Shown: piece by piece, positions 15,161-23,174 of the stretch
Position numbering within the stretch: position 1 is the first letter of the stretch
Layout: every line of letters begins with the position of its first letter
DNA from: Micrococcaceae bacterium UBA7136
GTDB lineage: Bacteria; Actinomycetota; Actinomycetes; Actinomycetales; Micrococcaceae
Direction: 5' to 3'
Assembly (NCBI GenBank): GCA_002492045.1
Contig: DKXC01000017.1
Span: forward strand, 15,096 to 38,832
DNA: 23,737 bases
Program-made: the position numbers and the translations under genes
Notes under the pieces: generated by a model
Told to the model about the DNA's origin: nothing
The model's input: the letters and a program-made list of their open reading frames with translations, nothing else
Databases searched by the model: none

Positions 15161-16090
15161 TTATGAAGCCTGGAAGTCCTGGCCGGTCAGGCGGCGGTAG
15201 GCCTCCAGGTAGCGGTTGCGGGTCTGCTCCACAATCTCAGCCGGCAGCTCAGGCAGGGGGCCAGAACCGTCCCAGCCTGAGGCCTCACTCTTGAGCCAGT
15301 CCCGCACATACTGCTTATCAAAGGATGCCTGGGGGCGGCCCGGCTCATAATCCTCAGCGTCCCAGAAGCGGGAAGAATCAGGGGTCAGCACCTCGTCGCC
15401 CAGGGTAATCTCGCCCAGGTAGGAATCGGTGCCGAACTCAATTTTGGTGTCAGCCAGGATAATGCCCCGCTCCCGGGCAATCCGCTCAGCTGTCTCATAA
15501 ATGTAGAGGGTCAGCTCCTGCAGGCGGTCAGCAATAGAGGGGCCTACCTCGGCGGCCAGCTCATCTAGGGTGATGGGTTCGTCGTGCTCGCCTACCTCGG
15601 CCTTGCCGGTGGGGGTGAAGAGGGCCGGTTCCAGGCGGGAGCCGTCCACCAGGCCAGGAGCTAGCTGGTGCTCGTTGACGCGGCCGGTCTTCTGGTAGTC
15701 AGCCAGGCCCGAGCCGGTCAGGTAACCGCGGACGATGCACTCCACCGGGAACATGTTGAGAGACTTGCAAATCATGGCCCGGCCAGCCACCACCTCGGGT
15801 ACGTCGGTGGAGAGCACATGGTTTGCGACGCCCTTGAGCTGGTCAAACCACCAGAGGGACATCTGGGTCAGGATCTTACCCTTGTCGGGAATTTCGGTGG
15901 GCAGCACCTGGTCGAAGGCGCTAATCCGGTCTGAGGCTACCACCATGACGGAGCCTGCCCGCTGTTCGGCGTCGTCCTTGAGGCTCAGGCCTAGAACGTC
16001 CTGGTTGTCTTCTTCGGGTACGTAGAGGTCGCGGACCTTGCCTGAGTAGACGTGCTTCCAGCCGGGGATCACAAGGGGGGTGGGGTTCAT
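15161..16090 (-). CDS. purC: Phosphoribosylaminoimidazole-succinocarboxamide synthase
   Basis: A 309-residue SAICAR synthase that joins CAIR and L-aspartate using ATP in purine synthesis. The N-terminal YSGKVRDLYVP (about 15-25), the segment DRISAFDQVLPTEIPDKG (about 54-71) and the signature ARERGIILADTKIEFG (about 197-212) are all present. Length corresponds to the longer type found in actinobacteria. ATG 16090 has GGAGA close upstream. The gene is 114 bp downstream of purD on the same strand, with a strong hairpin between them, and its stop touches the T-run at the end of repeat copy C. Confidence 0.97.
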   Translation of the reverse strand: MNPTPLVIPGWKHVYSGKVRDLYVPEEDNQDVLGLSLKDDAEQRAGSVMVVASDRISAFDQVLPTEIPDKGKILTQMSLWWFDQLKGVANHVLSTDVPEVVAGRAMICKSLNMFPVECIVRGYLTGSGLADYQKTGRVNEHQLAPGLVDGSRLEPALFTPTGKAEVGEHDEPITLDELAAEVGPSIADRLQELTLYIYETAERIARERGIILADTKIEFGTDSYLGEITLGDEVLTPDSSRFWDAEDYEPGRPQASFDKQYVRDWLKSEASGWDGSGPLPELPAEIVEQTRNRYLEAYRRLTGQDFQAS

Positions 16091-16153
16091 GGTTCTCCAG
16101 GTCTTTGAGGGTGTGTGGAATGGGTGGGTTAAAAAGAATTGGGGAAGAATGAG

Positions 16154-16196
16154 ACTGACCGCCCTCCCAGCGCAGAGTCTGGGAAGACGGTCAGCT
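16154..16196 (-). terminator. Hairpin between purD and purC
   Basis: On the minus strand, CTGACCG..TCCCAG pairs with CTGGGA..CGGTCAG around an 8-nt loop, followed by TCTCATTCTT. It lies just after the purD stop. It is a strong stem with an imperfect U-tail, so it may terminate or attenuate transcription before purC. Confidence 0.7.
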
Positions 16197-16204
16197 TACA
16201 TCTT

Positions 16205-17482
16205 TTAGGGTTGGGGCACTCGAATCTGATTCTGGGAGGCAGCCAGGGCAATGTCCTTGCGCTTCTGCTGGCCCGCCCAGCTAATCTTGTCGGCTGCCTG
16301 GTAGGCAGTCGCTCGGGCCTCAGCTAGGGTCTCCCCCAGGGCAACTACCGCCAGGACGCGGCCGCCAGCGGTGACGATCTGCTCGCCCTCCTGGGCGGTT
16401 CCGGCATGGTCTACATGGACGTCTGCCAGGGCCTCAGCCTGCTCTAGACCGCTGATGGCGTCACCCTTGCGGGGGGTCTCAGGGTAGTTTTGAGCAGCCA
16501 GCACAATGTCGACGGCACTGCGGGGGTCCCAGTCGAGGGCCAGGTCGGCAGGCAGTTCACCCTTGGCGGCAGCCAGCAGCAGGCCAGCTAGGGGGGTACG
16601 CAGGCGGGCCAGGACGGCCTGGGTTTCGGGGTCGCCAAAGCGGGCATTGAACTCAATGACCCGGATGCCGCGGGAGGTCAGGGCCAGGCCGCAGTAGAGG
16701 ACGCCCACGAAGGGGGTGCCACGACGGGCCATCTGGTCAATGGTGGGCTGGGCGACCCGCTCCATGACTTCTTCAACGAAACCTTCCGGTAGCCAGGGCA
16801 GGGGGCTGTAGGCGCCCATACCACCGGTGTTGGGGCCCTGGTCGCCGTCAAAGATCCGCTTGAAATCTTGGGCTGGGGCCAGGGGCAGGCCCCGCTGGCC
16901 GTCAGAAATAACAAAGAGGGAGGCTTCGGGGCCGTCCAGGTATTCTTCGATAACAACCTGGCCGCCAGCGTCGAAGCAGGACTGGGCGTGGGCTAGGGCA
17001 GCCTCTAGGTCTTCGGTGACTACAACGCCCTTACCGGCTGCCAGGCCGTCGTCCTTGACGACGTAGGGGGCGCCGAAGGCTTGGAGGGCTTCTAGGGCTT
17101 CTTGGCGGTTGCTGGCTACCTTGGCCAGGGCGGTGGGTACGCCGGCGGCGGCCATGACTTCCTTGGCGAAGGCCTTGGAGCCTTCCAGCAGGGCGGCGGC
17201 CTTGGAGGGGCCAAAGACCGGCACCTTGGCCTGGGTCAGGGCGTCAGAGACACCGGCGACCAGGGGGGCCTCAGGGCCGATAACTACCAGGTCTGCCCCC
17301 AGAGAGGCGGTCAGGTCTAGCACCTGCTGGGGGTTGTTGGCGTCGATTGCGTGGGTGGGGACCATCTGGGCGATGCCAGCGTTGCCGGGGGCCGAGTGGA
17401 CTTCTTGGACGGCGGGGTCCTTGAGAAGAGCTCGGATAATTGCGTGTTCACGGCCGCCGGGGCCCAGTACCAAAACCTTCAT
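16205..17482 (-). CDS. purD: Phosphoribosylamine-glycine ligase
   Basis: GAR synthetase, an ATP-grasp enzyme that joins glycine to phosphoribosylamine, the second step of purine synthesis. 425 residues are read from ATG 17482 (MKVLVLGPGGREHAI, the usual start). ATG 17488 would add two residues. Conserved segments include PYVVKDDGLAAGKGV (ATP-grasp), DQGPNTGGMGAYSPLP (the PurD signature) and EFNARFGDPETQAVL. A -10-like TAGCCT (17494-17489 on the minus strand) lies six bases before ATG 17482, so the transcript may be leaderless. It is followed by purC on the same strand. Confidence 0.96.
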   Translation of the reverse strand: MKVLVLGPGGREHAIIRALLKDPAVQEVHSAPGNAGIAQMVPTHAIDANNPQQVLDLTASLGADLVVIGPEAPLVAGVSDALTQAKVPVFGPSKAAALLEGSKAFAKEVMAAAGVPTALAKVASNRQEALEALQAFGAPYVVKDDGLAAGKGVVVTEDLEAALAHAQSCFDAGGQVVIEEYLDGPEASLFVISDGQRGLPLAPAQDFKRIFDGDQGPNTGGMGAYSPLPWLPEGFVEEVMERVAQPTIDQMARRGTPFVGVLYCGLALTSRGIRVIEFNARFGDPETQAVLARLRTPLAGLLLAAAKGELPADLALDWDPRSAVDIVLAAQNYPETPRKGDAISGLEQAEALADVHVDHAGTAQEGEQIVTAGGRVLAVVALGETLAEARATAYQAADKISWAGQQKRKDIALAASQNQIRVPQP

Positions 17483-17488
17483 GTACAT

Positions 17489-17494
17489 AGGCTA
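17489..17494 (-). promoter_or_regulatory. Candidate -10 element for leaderless purD
   Basis: TAGCCT on the minus strand is separated by exactly six bases from ATG 17482, which would place +1 at the A of the start codon. No ribosome-binding site is visible upstream of either candidate start. The -35 region is not convincing. Confidence 0.4.
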
Positions 17495-17685
17495 CCGGCA
17501 AGGTCACGATTTGATGAAGTTCCCACGGCTCTTGGGCAGGTTTTTGCTGATTTTTCTCCCTGCTGCTCCTACTTTGCCTGCCGCCAACCTCCTTTCCCAC
17601 GCTCAGGACGCTTTTCCCGCAGCTAGCTACGGGCCTCCTACCCTCAGTGCGGGAATCAAGCGGGAGAGCCAGGAGCAGAGGGGGC

Positions 17686-17691
17686 TAAACT
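17686..17691 (+). promoter_or_regulatory. Candidate -10 element for near-leaderless asparaginase transcript
   Basis: TAAACT ends seven bases before ATG 17699. The intervening GGAGGG ends only one base before the ATG, too close for normal Shine-Dalgarno use. Spacing suggests a start at 17698-17699. Confidence 0.4.
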
Positions 17692-17698
17692 GGAGGGC

Positions 17699-18697
17699 AT
17701 GCAGACTTTTAGTGCCCAGCAGGCAGCAGAGCTAGCTAGCGTCACCCGTGGAGACCTGATTGAGTCCCGCCACCTGGGTTCCCTGGTGGTCCTGGCCCCG
17801 GACGGCTCCCCCGCCCTGACCCTGGGCGCCCCCCAGGAGCCGGTTTACGCCCGCTCAGCCCTCAAACCCCTCCAGGCTATTGCCTCCATGAACGCCGGGG
17901 CAGAACTGCAAGGGGCCCAGATTGCCCTGGCGGCTGGCTCCCACACCGGCTCCTTTGAGCACATGAAGGTGGCCCAGTCCATTCTGGCCGAGGCTAACCT
18001 GACCGCTGATGCCCTGGCCTGCCCCTCCGCCTGGCCGGCCGATGAGCCCAGCTACCAGGCCCTCTTGCAGGCGGGCCACGACAAGCAGAAACTGGCCTTT
18101 AACTGTTCGGGTAAGCACGCGGCCTTCCTCTGGGCCTGCCTCAAATCTGCTTGGCCTATCGAAACCTACACCAGCCCCGAGCATCCCCTACAGCAGCTGG
18201 TGTTAGAGACCGTCCGGGACTTTACCGGTGAGGAGCCCCAGCACCTGACCGTGGACGGCTGCGGTGCTCCCCTGGTGGCAACCTCCCTGCTGGGCCTGGC
18301 CCGGGCCTATTCAACCCTGGGGTCAGCCGTAGAAAATATTCAGGCCGATGCCCGGGCCGCTACCGTAGCCACGGCCATGGTGGACTACCCCGAGTATGTG
18401 CACGCCCCAGGCGGCTCTGACACCCTGCTGGCCGTTCACCTGGATGCTGTGGTCAAGCGGGGGGCTGAGGGCGTCCTGGCGATAGGCCTGCGGTCTGGCG
18501 CCTCTGTGGCTCTCAAGATTCAGGACGGCTCTAACCGGGCTGCTCCCCTGGTGGCGGTGCGGGCCCTGCAGGCTGCTGGTTTTCTTGAGACCGCCCAGGC
18601 TGATCAGGCCCTAGAGGCGGCGCTGAGGCCCGTCCTGGGTGGGGATCAGCCGGTGGGTGCTATCGAGTTGGGCTCCGCCTTTGAGGGGCTGCTCTAA
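17699..18697 (+). CDS. Asparaginase II family amidohydrolase
   Basis: A 332-residue protein of the Asparaginase_II family (the AnsA-unrelated, rhizobial-type family), predicted to hydrolyse L-asparagine to aspartate and ammonia. Recognisable parts are RGDLIESRHLGSLVV near the N-terminus, YARSALKPLQAIA (about 50-62), AAGSHTGSFEH (about 80-90), the signature NCSGKHAAFL (about 136-145) and DGCGAPLVATSLLGLARAY (about 187-205). Length is normal. The stop overlaps the next start (TAATG), so the two genes are coupled. Aspartate produced here could feed PurC, but that link is an inference. Confidence 0.9.
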   Translation: MQTFSAQQAAELASVTRGDLIESRHLGSLVVLAPDGSPALTLGAPQEPVYARSALKPLQAIASMNAGAELQGAQIALAAGSHTGSFEHMKVAQSILAEANLTADALACPSAWPADEPSYQALLQAGHDKQKLAFNCSGKHAAFLWACLKSAWPIETYTSPEHPLQQLVLETVRDFTGEEPQHLTVDGCGAPLVATSLLGLARAYSTLGSAVENIQADARAATVATAMVDYPEYVHAPGGSDTLLAVHLDAVVKRGAEGVLAIGLRSGASVALKIQDGSNRAAPLVAVRALQAAGFLETAQADQALEAALRPVLGGDQPVGAIELGSAFEGLL

Positions 18698-19092
18698 TGG
18701 CTATCCGGCGCAGGATCTCTGAGGCTGATGGGATGGCTGCTATCGCCCAGGTGCGGCAGGTCTTTGAACAGGCAACCAGCCCTGAGGAGGGACGCCAGGC
18801 CTTTTCTGCCTTGCCCCGTCCCCTCAAGGCCACGGCTGTTCGTTTTCTGTTAGAAGAGCTGGCTACCCTGGCCCCCGGTAACTCGGTGGAGGTGAGGGTG
18901 CCCCCACTGGGTGTCACCCAGTGTATTGCTGGGCCTCGCCACACCCGCGGCACCCCGCCCAATGTGGTTGAGGCCGACCCGGCCACCTGGGTTGCTCTGG
19001 CTCTGGGCTATGAGGACTGGGAACAGGCCGCTGATCGCCTGGACGCCTCAGGCTTACGTTCTGACCTGTCAGAGGTTCTACCCCTGCTCTAG
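18697..19092 (+). CDS. SCP2-like 'sterol carrier family' protein
   Basis: 131 residues. The core LATLAPGNSVEVRVPPLGV, followed by QCIAGPRHTRGTPPNVVE and DPATWVALALG, matches the short actinobacterial proteins annotated as sterol carrier family, with an SCP2-like fold. Their substrate is not known, and the name reflects the fold only. The start ATG overlaps the asparaginase stop by one base, so the pair is translated together. Conserved neighbours (asparaginase, purF) suggest this is an ordinary resident gene. No membrane segment or signal peptide is visible. Confidence 0.78.
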   Translation: MAIRRRISEADGMAAIAQVRQVFEQATSPEEGRQAFSALPRPLKATAVRFLLEELATLAPGNSVEVRVPPLGVTQCIAGPRHTRGTPPNVVEADPATWVALALGYEDWEQAADRLDASGLRSDLSEVLPLL

Positions 19093-19105
19093 GGGCTTAG
19101 CTTGC

Positions 19106-19111
19106 TAGAGT
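19106..19111 (+). promoter_or_regulatory. Candidate -10 element for the two-TM protein gene
   Basis: TAGAGT ends seven bases before ATG 19119, again at leaderless distance. No good -35 is seen, and read-through from the upstream gene pair is equally possible because no terminator is visible between 19092 and 19119. Confidence 0.35.
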
Positions 19112-19118
19112 TGAAGCT

Positions 19119-19487
19119 ATGAGTTTTTTGTCGCGTTTTCGCAAGCCCACCCAGTCTGCTCCTCTGACTGAAGCTCAGAAGCAGGCTGAACCCGGCCACT
19201 ACTTCTCCCCCGCCCAGGCGCCGGAGAAAGCCAAGCTGACTGTCCGCCGGGCGCCTTCCCTGCCAGCTTTTGCCGTCACCGGCCTGATTCTGGGCCTGCT
19301 GCTGGCCTTCCCGGTCACCCTCATGGGCCCCGAGAACCCCAACTACGACTTCTGGAGTGTCTACGGGGTCATGGCTGTTATCTGCGGCACCGCCTGCACC
19401 ACGGTCTTCCTCTTACTGGCTCTCTTGCTGGACCGAATCTCTGCCCGTAAGACTCGAACCTTCCAGGCCGTCAGCAGTCAGGATTAA
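19119..19487 (+). CDS. Small two-TM membrane protein of unknown function
   Basis: 122 residues with a polar, Lys/Gln-rich N-terminal part (1-45) and two hydrophobic helices: LPAFAVTGLILGLLLAFPVT (about 48-67) and MAVICGTACTTVFLLLALLL (about 86-107). A short loop with PENPNYDFWSVYG lies between them, and a basic tail (DRISARKTR) follows. I do not recognise a named family. A similar small membrane gene ahead of purF is something I recall from related actinobacteria, but I cannot confirm this here. Positive charges after TM2 suggest that both ends are cytoplasmic. Confidence 0.72.
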   Translation: MSFLSRFRKPTQSAPLTEAQKQAEPGHYFSPAQAPEKAKLTVRRAPSLPAFAVTGLILGLLLAFPVTLMGPENPNYDFWSVYGVMAVICGTACTTVFLLLALLLDRISARKTRTFQAVSSQD

Positions 19488-19544
19488 AGTCTGGCCCCTC
19501 ACCCGGGTTTGTCGTTTCTCGCTCTTCGCCCCCAAGAGGTAAAC

Positions 19545-19589
19545 TAGTTTCGTTCGTTCGCTCACACATCCCCGTGGTGGGCGAAACTA
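19545..19589 (+). promoter_or_regulatory. Inverted repeat in the purF leader
   Basis: TAGTTTCG (19545-19552) is perfectly complementary to CGAAACTA (19582-19589); the 29-nt interior can add a CCC/GGG helix. TAAACT (19540-19545) just before it is a possible -10. The element lies 31-75 bases before the GTG of purF. It could be a regulator-binding palindrome or an RNA hairpin controlling purF-purM. I do not recognise it as a known riboswitch. Confidence 0.45.
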
Positions 19590-19620
19590 ACCACCCAGCA
19601 GAGAAGAGACGGAAACCACT

Positions 19621-21363
19621 GTGGCTCGTCCTGACGGAAAACTTTCCTTTGATCTAGACCCCATCGACCACGGCCCCAAAGACGAGTGCGGCGTCTTTGG
19701 CGTCTGGGCACCAGGCGAAGACATCGCCAAACTCACCTACTACGGCCTCTACGCCCTGCAGCACCGGGGCCAGGAATCAGCCGGTATTGCCACCAGCAAC
19801 GGCAAACACCTCAATGTTTATAAGGACATAGGCCTGGTCTCCCAGGTCTTTGACGAGGCAACCCTCAACGCCATGACCGGCCACATGGCCATTGGTCACT
19901 GCCGCTACTCCACCACCGGCGGAAACATCTGGCAGAACGCCCAGCCCACCCTGGGCGACACCCCCCACGGCACCTTGGCCCTGGCCCACAACGGAAACCT
20001 GGTCAACTCTGCCGACCTCTACGACCGGCTCCTAGCTAAGAACGGCGGCCAGCCACCCAAGCGGGGCGAAATTGCCCAGGGCAACACCACCGACACGGCC
20101 CTGGTCACTGCCCTGCTCAAGGACCACGATTTTGACAGCCTAGAAGAGGCCGCCCTGGACCTGCTGCCCACTCTGTCCGGGGCCTTCTGCCTGGTCTTCA
20201 TGGACGAAAACACCCTCTACGCTGCCCGCGACCCTCAGGGAGTTCGTCCCCTGGTACTGGGACGCCTGGAGCGGGGCTGGGTTATCGCCTCCGAGACGGC
20301 TGCCCTGGATATTGTGGGTGCCTCCTTTGTGCGGGAGGTTGAGCCGGGCGAAATGATCACCATCGATCAGGACGGCCTGCGCTCCACCCGTTTTGCTGAG
20401 GCCAAGCCGGCCGGTTGTATCTTCGAGTACGTCTACCTGGCCCGCCCCGACACCACTATTGCCGGCCGCAACGTCTATGAGTCCCGGGTTGAGATGGGCC
20501 GCCAGCTGGCCCGTGAACACCAGGTAGAGGCCGACCTGGTCATGCCCACCCCCGAATCCGGCACCCCGGCGGCTATTGGCTACGCTGAGGAGTCCGGTAT
20601 TCCCTTCGGCAACGGCCTGGTCAAGAACGCCTACGTAGGCCGAACCTTCATTCAGCCCTCCCAGACCATCCGCCAGCTGGGCATCCGCCTTAAGCTCAAC
20701 CCCCTGCGGTCGGTGGTTGAGGGCAAGCGACTGGTGGTCATTGACGACTCTATTGTGCGTGGCAACACCCAGCGAGCCCTGGTCCGGATGCTGCGGGAGG
20801 CCGGCGCCAAGGAGGTCCATGTGCGGATTTCTTCGCCCCCGGTCAAGTGGCCCTGCTTCTACGGTATTGACTTTGCCTCCCGGTCTGAGCTGATTGCTAA
20901 CGGCCTGGCCATTGACGAGATTTGTAAGTCTCTAGGGGCTGACTCCCTGGGTTACATCTCTGAGGAGGGCATGATAGCCGCTACCGGCCAGCCCCGCGAG
21001 CGCCTCTGCACCGCCTGCTTCACCGGTAATTACCCCATTGAGCTGCCCAGCGAGGAGCGCCGGGGTAAGTCTATCTTTGATGAGAAGAAGGGCGGCGGCC
21101 CCCTGGCCGGTAAGGCCGCTGAGGTGACGGTTGAGCGTCCAGTGGCCCACCGTCCCGAGCAGGCTCAGGCCGTTTCTATTGACACCCGTCCGGGCACTGA
21201 AAGCCTGGAACACAAGTTTGAGGCCAGCACCCAGGTCGATCCGCTGCCGGTGCAGGGACGCCCCTGCGAGCCGGGCCCGGATTCTGAGCTGGAGGGTCTG
21301 CTACGGCCTGAGGATATTGTTGACGCCGAAGATTTCGGTACTAAGGGAGAGGATCGCGCGTGA
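19621..21363 (+). CDS. purF: Amidophosphoribosyltransferase
   Basis: First enzyme of purine synthesis; makes phosphoribosylamine from PRPP and glutamine. 580 residues from GTG 19621. A 22-residue propeptide precedes the catalytic cysteine (ECGVFGVW, C23), as in the Bacillus-type enzyme. The glutaminase part shows LQHRGQESAGI and HCRYSTTGG; the PRTase loop is VVIDDSIVRGNT (about 373-384). Iron-sulfur ligands are plausible at GCIFEY, WPCFYG and LCTACF, as in B. subtilis PurF. The last 80 residues after TGNYPIELP form a low-conservation extension. The purM start overlaps the end by four bases. Confidence 0.97.
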   Translation: MARPDGKLSFDLDPIDHGPKDECGVFGVWAPGEDIAKLTYYGLYALQHRGQESAGIATSNGKHLNVYKDIGLVSQVFDEATLNAMTGHMAIGHCRYSTTGGNIWQNAQPTLGDTPHGTLALAHNGNLVNSADLYDRLLAKNGGQPPKRGEIAQGNTTDTALVTALLKDHDFDSLEEAALDLLPTLSGAFCLVFMDENTLYAARDPQGVRPLVLGRLERGWVIASETAALDIVGASFVREVEPGEMITIDQDGLRSTRFAEAKPAGCIFEYVYLARPDTTIAGRNVYESRVEMGRQLAREHQVEADLVMPTPESGTPAAIGYAEESGIPFGNGLVKNAYVGRTFIQPSQTIRQLGIRLKLNPLRSVVEGKRLVVIDDSIVRGNTQRALVRMLREAGAKEVHVRISSPPVKWPCFYGIDFASRSELIANGLAIDEICKSLGADSLGYISEEGMIAATGQPRERLCTACFTGNYPIELPSEERRGKSIFDEKKGGGPLAGKAAEVTVERPVAHRPEQAQAVSIDTRPGTESLEHKFEASTQVDPLPVQGRPCEPGPDSELEGLLRPEDIVDAEDFGTKGEDRA

Positions 21364-22505
21364 GCGAGAATCAGAAGACTGTCACCTATGCTTCGGCTGG
21401 TGTGGATGTTGAGGCGGGCGACCGCGCTGTTGAGCTGATGAAGGAGGCCGTTAAGGCTACTCACGGCCCGGGCGTTGTGGGCGGGGTGGGCGGTTTCGCT
21501 GGCCTCTTTGACCTGTCTGTGCTCAAGGACTACAAGAAGCCCTACCTGGCTACCTCCACGGACGGGGTGGGCACCAAGGTTGCTATTGCCCAGCAGCTGG
21601 ATATCCACCACACCATTGGCCGTGACCTGGTAGGCATGGTCGTTGACGATATTGTGGTGACCGGTGCCCGTCCCCTCTTCATGACCGACTATATTGCGAC
21701 TGGCAAGGTGGTGCCTGAGCGGGTGGCTGATATTGTGCGCGGTGTAGCTGAGGGTTGTTCCCTGGCTGGTACTGCCCTGGTGGGTGGTGAGACTGCTGAG
21801 CATCCGGGCCTACTGGCTGAGGATGAGTACGATGTGGCTGGTGCTGCTACCGGCATTGTTGAGGCTGATGAGCTACTGGGCCCCCAGCGGGTTCGGGAGG
21901 GTGACGTCCTGATTGCTATGGCCTCTAGCGGTATCCACTCTAACGGTTATTCTCTGGTGCGTAAGGTGCTTTCTGTTGCTGGCTGGGGCTATGAGCGTGA
22001 GGTGGCTGAGCTGGGCCGCACCCTGGGTGAGGAGCTGTTGGAACCGACTCGGATTTACACGGCTGACTGCCTGGATCTGATTGAGGCTTTCCCGGTCAAT
22101 GGTGAGGACGGCCAGACTGGTTCTGGTGTGCGTGCTTTCTCCCATGTGACCGGTGGTGGCCTGGCCGCTAACCTGGCCCGGGTTCTGCCGACTGGCTTGG
22201 TGGGCCTGGTGGATCGTTCAACCTGGTCTGTTCCGCCGATTTTCCAGTTGATTGGTCAGCTGGGTTCGGTGCCTCAGGCTGATTTGGAGCGCACCCTGAA
22301 TCTGGGTGTGGGCATGATTGCGGTGGTTGACCCCTCGGTGGCTGATGCTGCGGTTGAGCGGCTGAACCGGCGGGGCCTGCCTTCTTGGGTGCTGGGTAGC
22401 GTCCAGAAGGATGATGGTGCGCACCGTGGTTCTGCCGATTATGTTCAGGGCGCTAAGGGCGTGGACGGTGGGGCGGCCGTCCTGCTGGGTTCTTACGCCA
22501 GCTAG
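21360..22505 (+). CDS. purM: Phosphoribosylformylglycinamidine cyclo-ligase
   Basis: AIR synthetase, converting FGAM to AIR with ATP. 381 residues from GTG 21360, overlapping the purF stop (GTGA). A GGGAGAGG site lies just upstream. Typical segments are YASAGVDVEAGDRAVELM (N-terminus), TSTDGVGTKVAIA (about 62-74), GRDLVGMVVDDIVVTGA, TDYIATGKV and VGGETAEHPG (about 141-150), then SSGIHSNGYSLVRKV and HVTGGGLAANLARVLP. It is somewhat longer than the E. coli enzyme because of a Gly/Ala-rich tail. Wobble positions are strongly T/G-rich compared with the 5' half of purF. Confidence 0.97.
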   Translation: MSENQKTVTYASAGVDVEAGDRAVELMKEAVKATHGPGVVGGVGGFAGLFDLSVLKDYKKPYLATSTDGVGTKVAIAQQLDIHHTIGRDLVGMVVDDIVVTGARPLFMTDYIATGKVVPERVADIVRGVAEGCSLAGTALVGGETAEHPGLLAEDEYDVAGAATGIVEADELLGPQRVREGDVLIAMASSGIHSNGYSLVRKVLSVAGWGYEREVAELGRTLGEELLEPTRIYTADCLDLIEAFPVNGEDGQTGSGVRAFSHVTGGGLAANLARVLPTGLVGLVDRSTWSVPPIFQLIGQLGSVPQADLERTLNLGVGMIAVVDPSVADAAVERLNRRGLPSWVLGSVQKDDGAHRGSADYVQGAKGVDGGAAVLLGSYAS

Positions 22506-22524
22506 GTTTTAGTGGGCTACTGAT

Positions 22525-22569
22525 GCTAGGGGGCTTCTCTCAGTGGAGAGGGGCCCCTTAGCTTTTGTT
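22525..22569 (+). terminator. Terminator of purF-purM
   Basis: GCTA-GGGGG-CTTCTCT pairs with GGAGAG-GGGCCCC-TTAGC around CAGT, followed by TTTTGTTCTT. It lies 20 bases after the purM stop and closes the operon. Confidence 0.88.
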
Positions 22570-22602
22570 CTTGGGAAGCTATCGGTGTTCCTCAGCTTGG
22601 CT

Positions 22603-22968
22603 CTAGGCAGCCTGAAGCTGTTGAATCCGCCCTTTAGAAACCTTCAAGATGGCCGCGGCGTCGCTGAGAGATACGCCTTCGCTACGGAGCTGGCTTACTA
22701 CTTCACGGATTTGCCGGGATGCTTTTGCTTCAGCCTCTGCCGCCAGGGCCTGAGCCTTGCGTGCTTCCTGTAGCTGCTGCTCAACGTTTGCATAGACCAG
22801 GCGAACGTCAAGGTTGCTGTGGTCAACCTCAGGGTAGAGAGTATCTAGGTAGTCCCTTACTTGCTGCTGGGCTTTAGCCAAGGTGCGGACCTGTGTAGCG
22901 TTCTCATCGTCAATGATGAGTTCCCAGCCATGAGCCCAGCGGTTTACGGTAACGGTGATGCTATCCAT
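22603..22968 (-). CDS. hicB: HicB-like antitoxin with C-terminal helix-turn-helix
   Basis: 121 residues. The N-terminal part (TVTVNRWAHGWELIIDD, then ATQVRTLAKAQQQVRDYLD) is a short beta-strand/helix region like the HicB partner-binding fold. A charged Ala/Glu/Lys helix (about 60-90) links it to a C-terminal HTH (LRSEGVSLSDAAAILKVSKG and RIQQLQ). It should neutralise HicA and repress the pair's promoter. It follows hicA with an 8-bp overlap (start 22968, hicA stop at 22961-22963), so the two are translationally coupled. Toxin-first order is usual for HicAB. Annotation as HicB rests on the neighbour and on remembered actinobacterial homologues. Confidence 0.75.
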   Translation of the reverse strand: MDSITVTVNRWAHGWELIIDDENATQVRTLAKAQQQVRDYLDTLYPEVDHSNLDVRLVYANVEQQLQEARKAQALAAEAEAKASRQIREVVSQLRSEGVSLSDAAAILKVSKGRIQQLQAA

Positions 22969-23173
22969 TGTTCTTCTCTTTCTCTTCTATGGCCTTGAGG
23001 GCGTTCCTGGTGACGGCTGGTGATACTTCACGAGTCTGGGTGATGATTACTGGCCGTCTAATGCCAGGGTAGGACCATTTCTCATGGTCGCCTTTCCCTT
23101 CTGTTCGTTGAAAGCCTGCTGCCTGAAGCATGGCTACAAGCTCTTTGTATTTCATCGGCTTAACCATAAGCAT
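22961..23173 (-). CDS. hicA: HicA-family mRNA interferase toxin
   Basis: A 70-residue double-stranded-RNA-binding-like toxin expected to cleave mRNA. MKYKELVAMLQAAGFQRTEG, then KGDHEKWSYPG, carries the catalytic histidine in the G-x-x-x-x-H pattern, and VIITQTREVSPAVTRNALK is the typical C-terminal part. ATG 23173 has CAGGGG six bases upstream. ATG 23155 (MKYKE) is the start most homologues would suggest. It reads into hicB with an 8-bp overlap. The promoter region is a near-perfect palindrome (23175-23214), probably the autoregulatory operator. It lies downstream of purM in a region with gene debris, suggesting acquired DNA. Confidence 0.87.
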   Translation of the reverse strand: MLMVKPMKYKELVAMLQAAGFQRTEGKGDHEKWSYPGIRRPVIITQTREVSPAVTRNALKAIEEKEKNNG

Positions 23174-23174
23174 G

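Noticed and set aside
22543..22773. Plus-strand frame downstream of purM
   Set aside because: Starts within the purM terminator and runs antisense to hicB.
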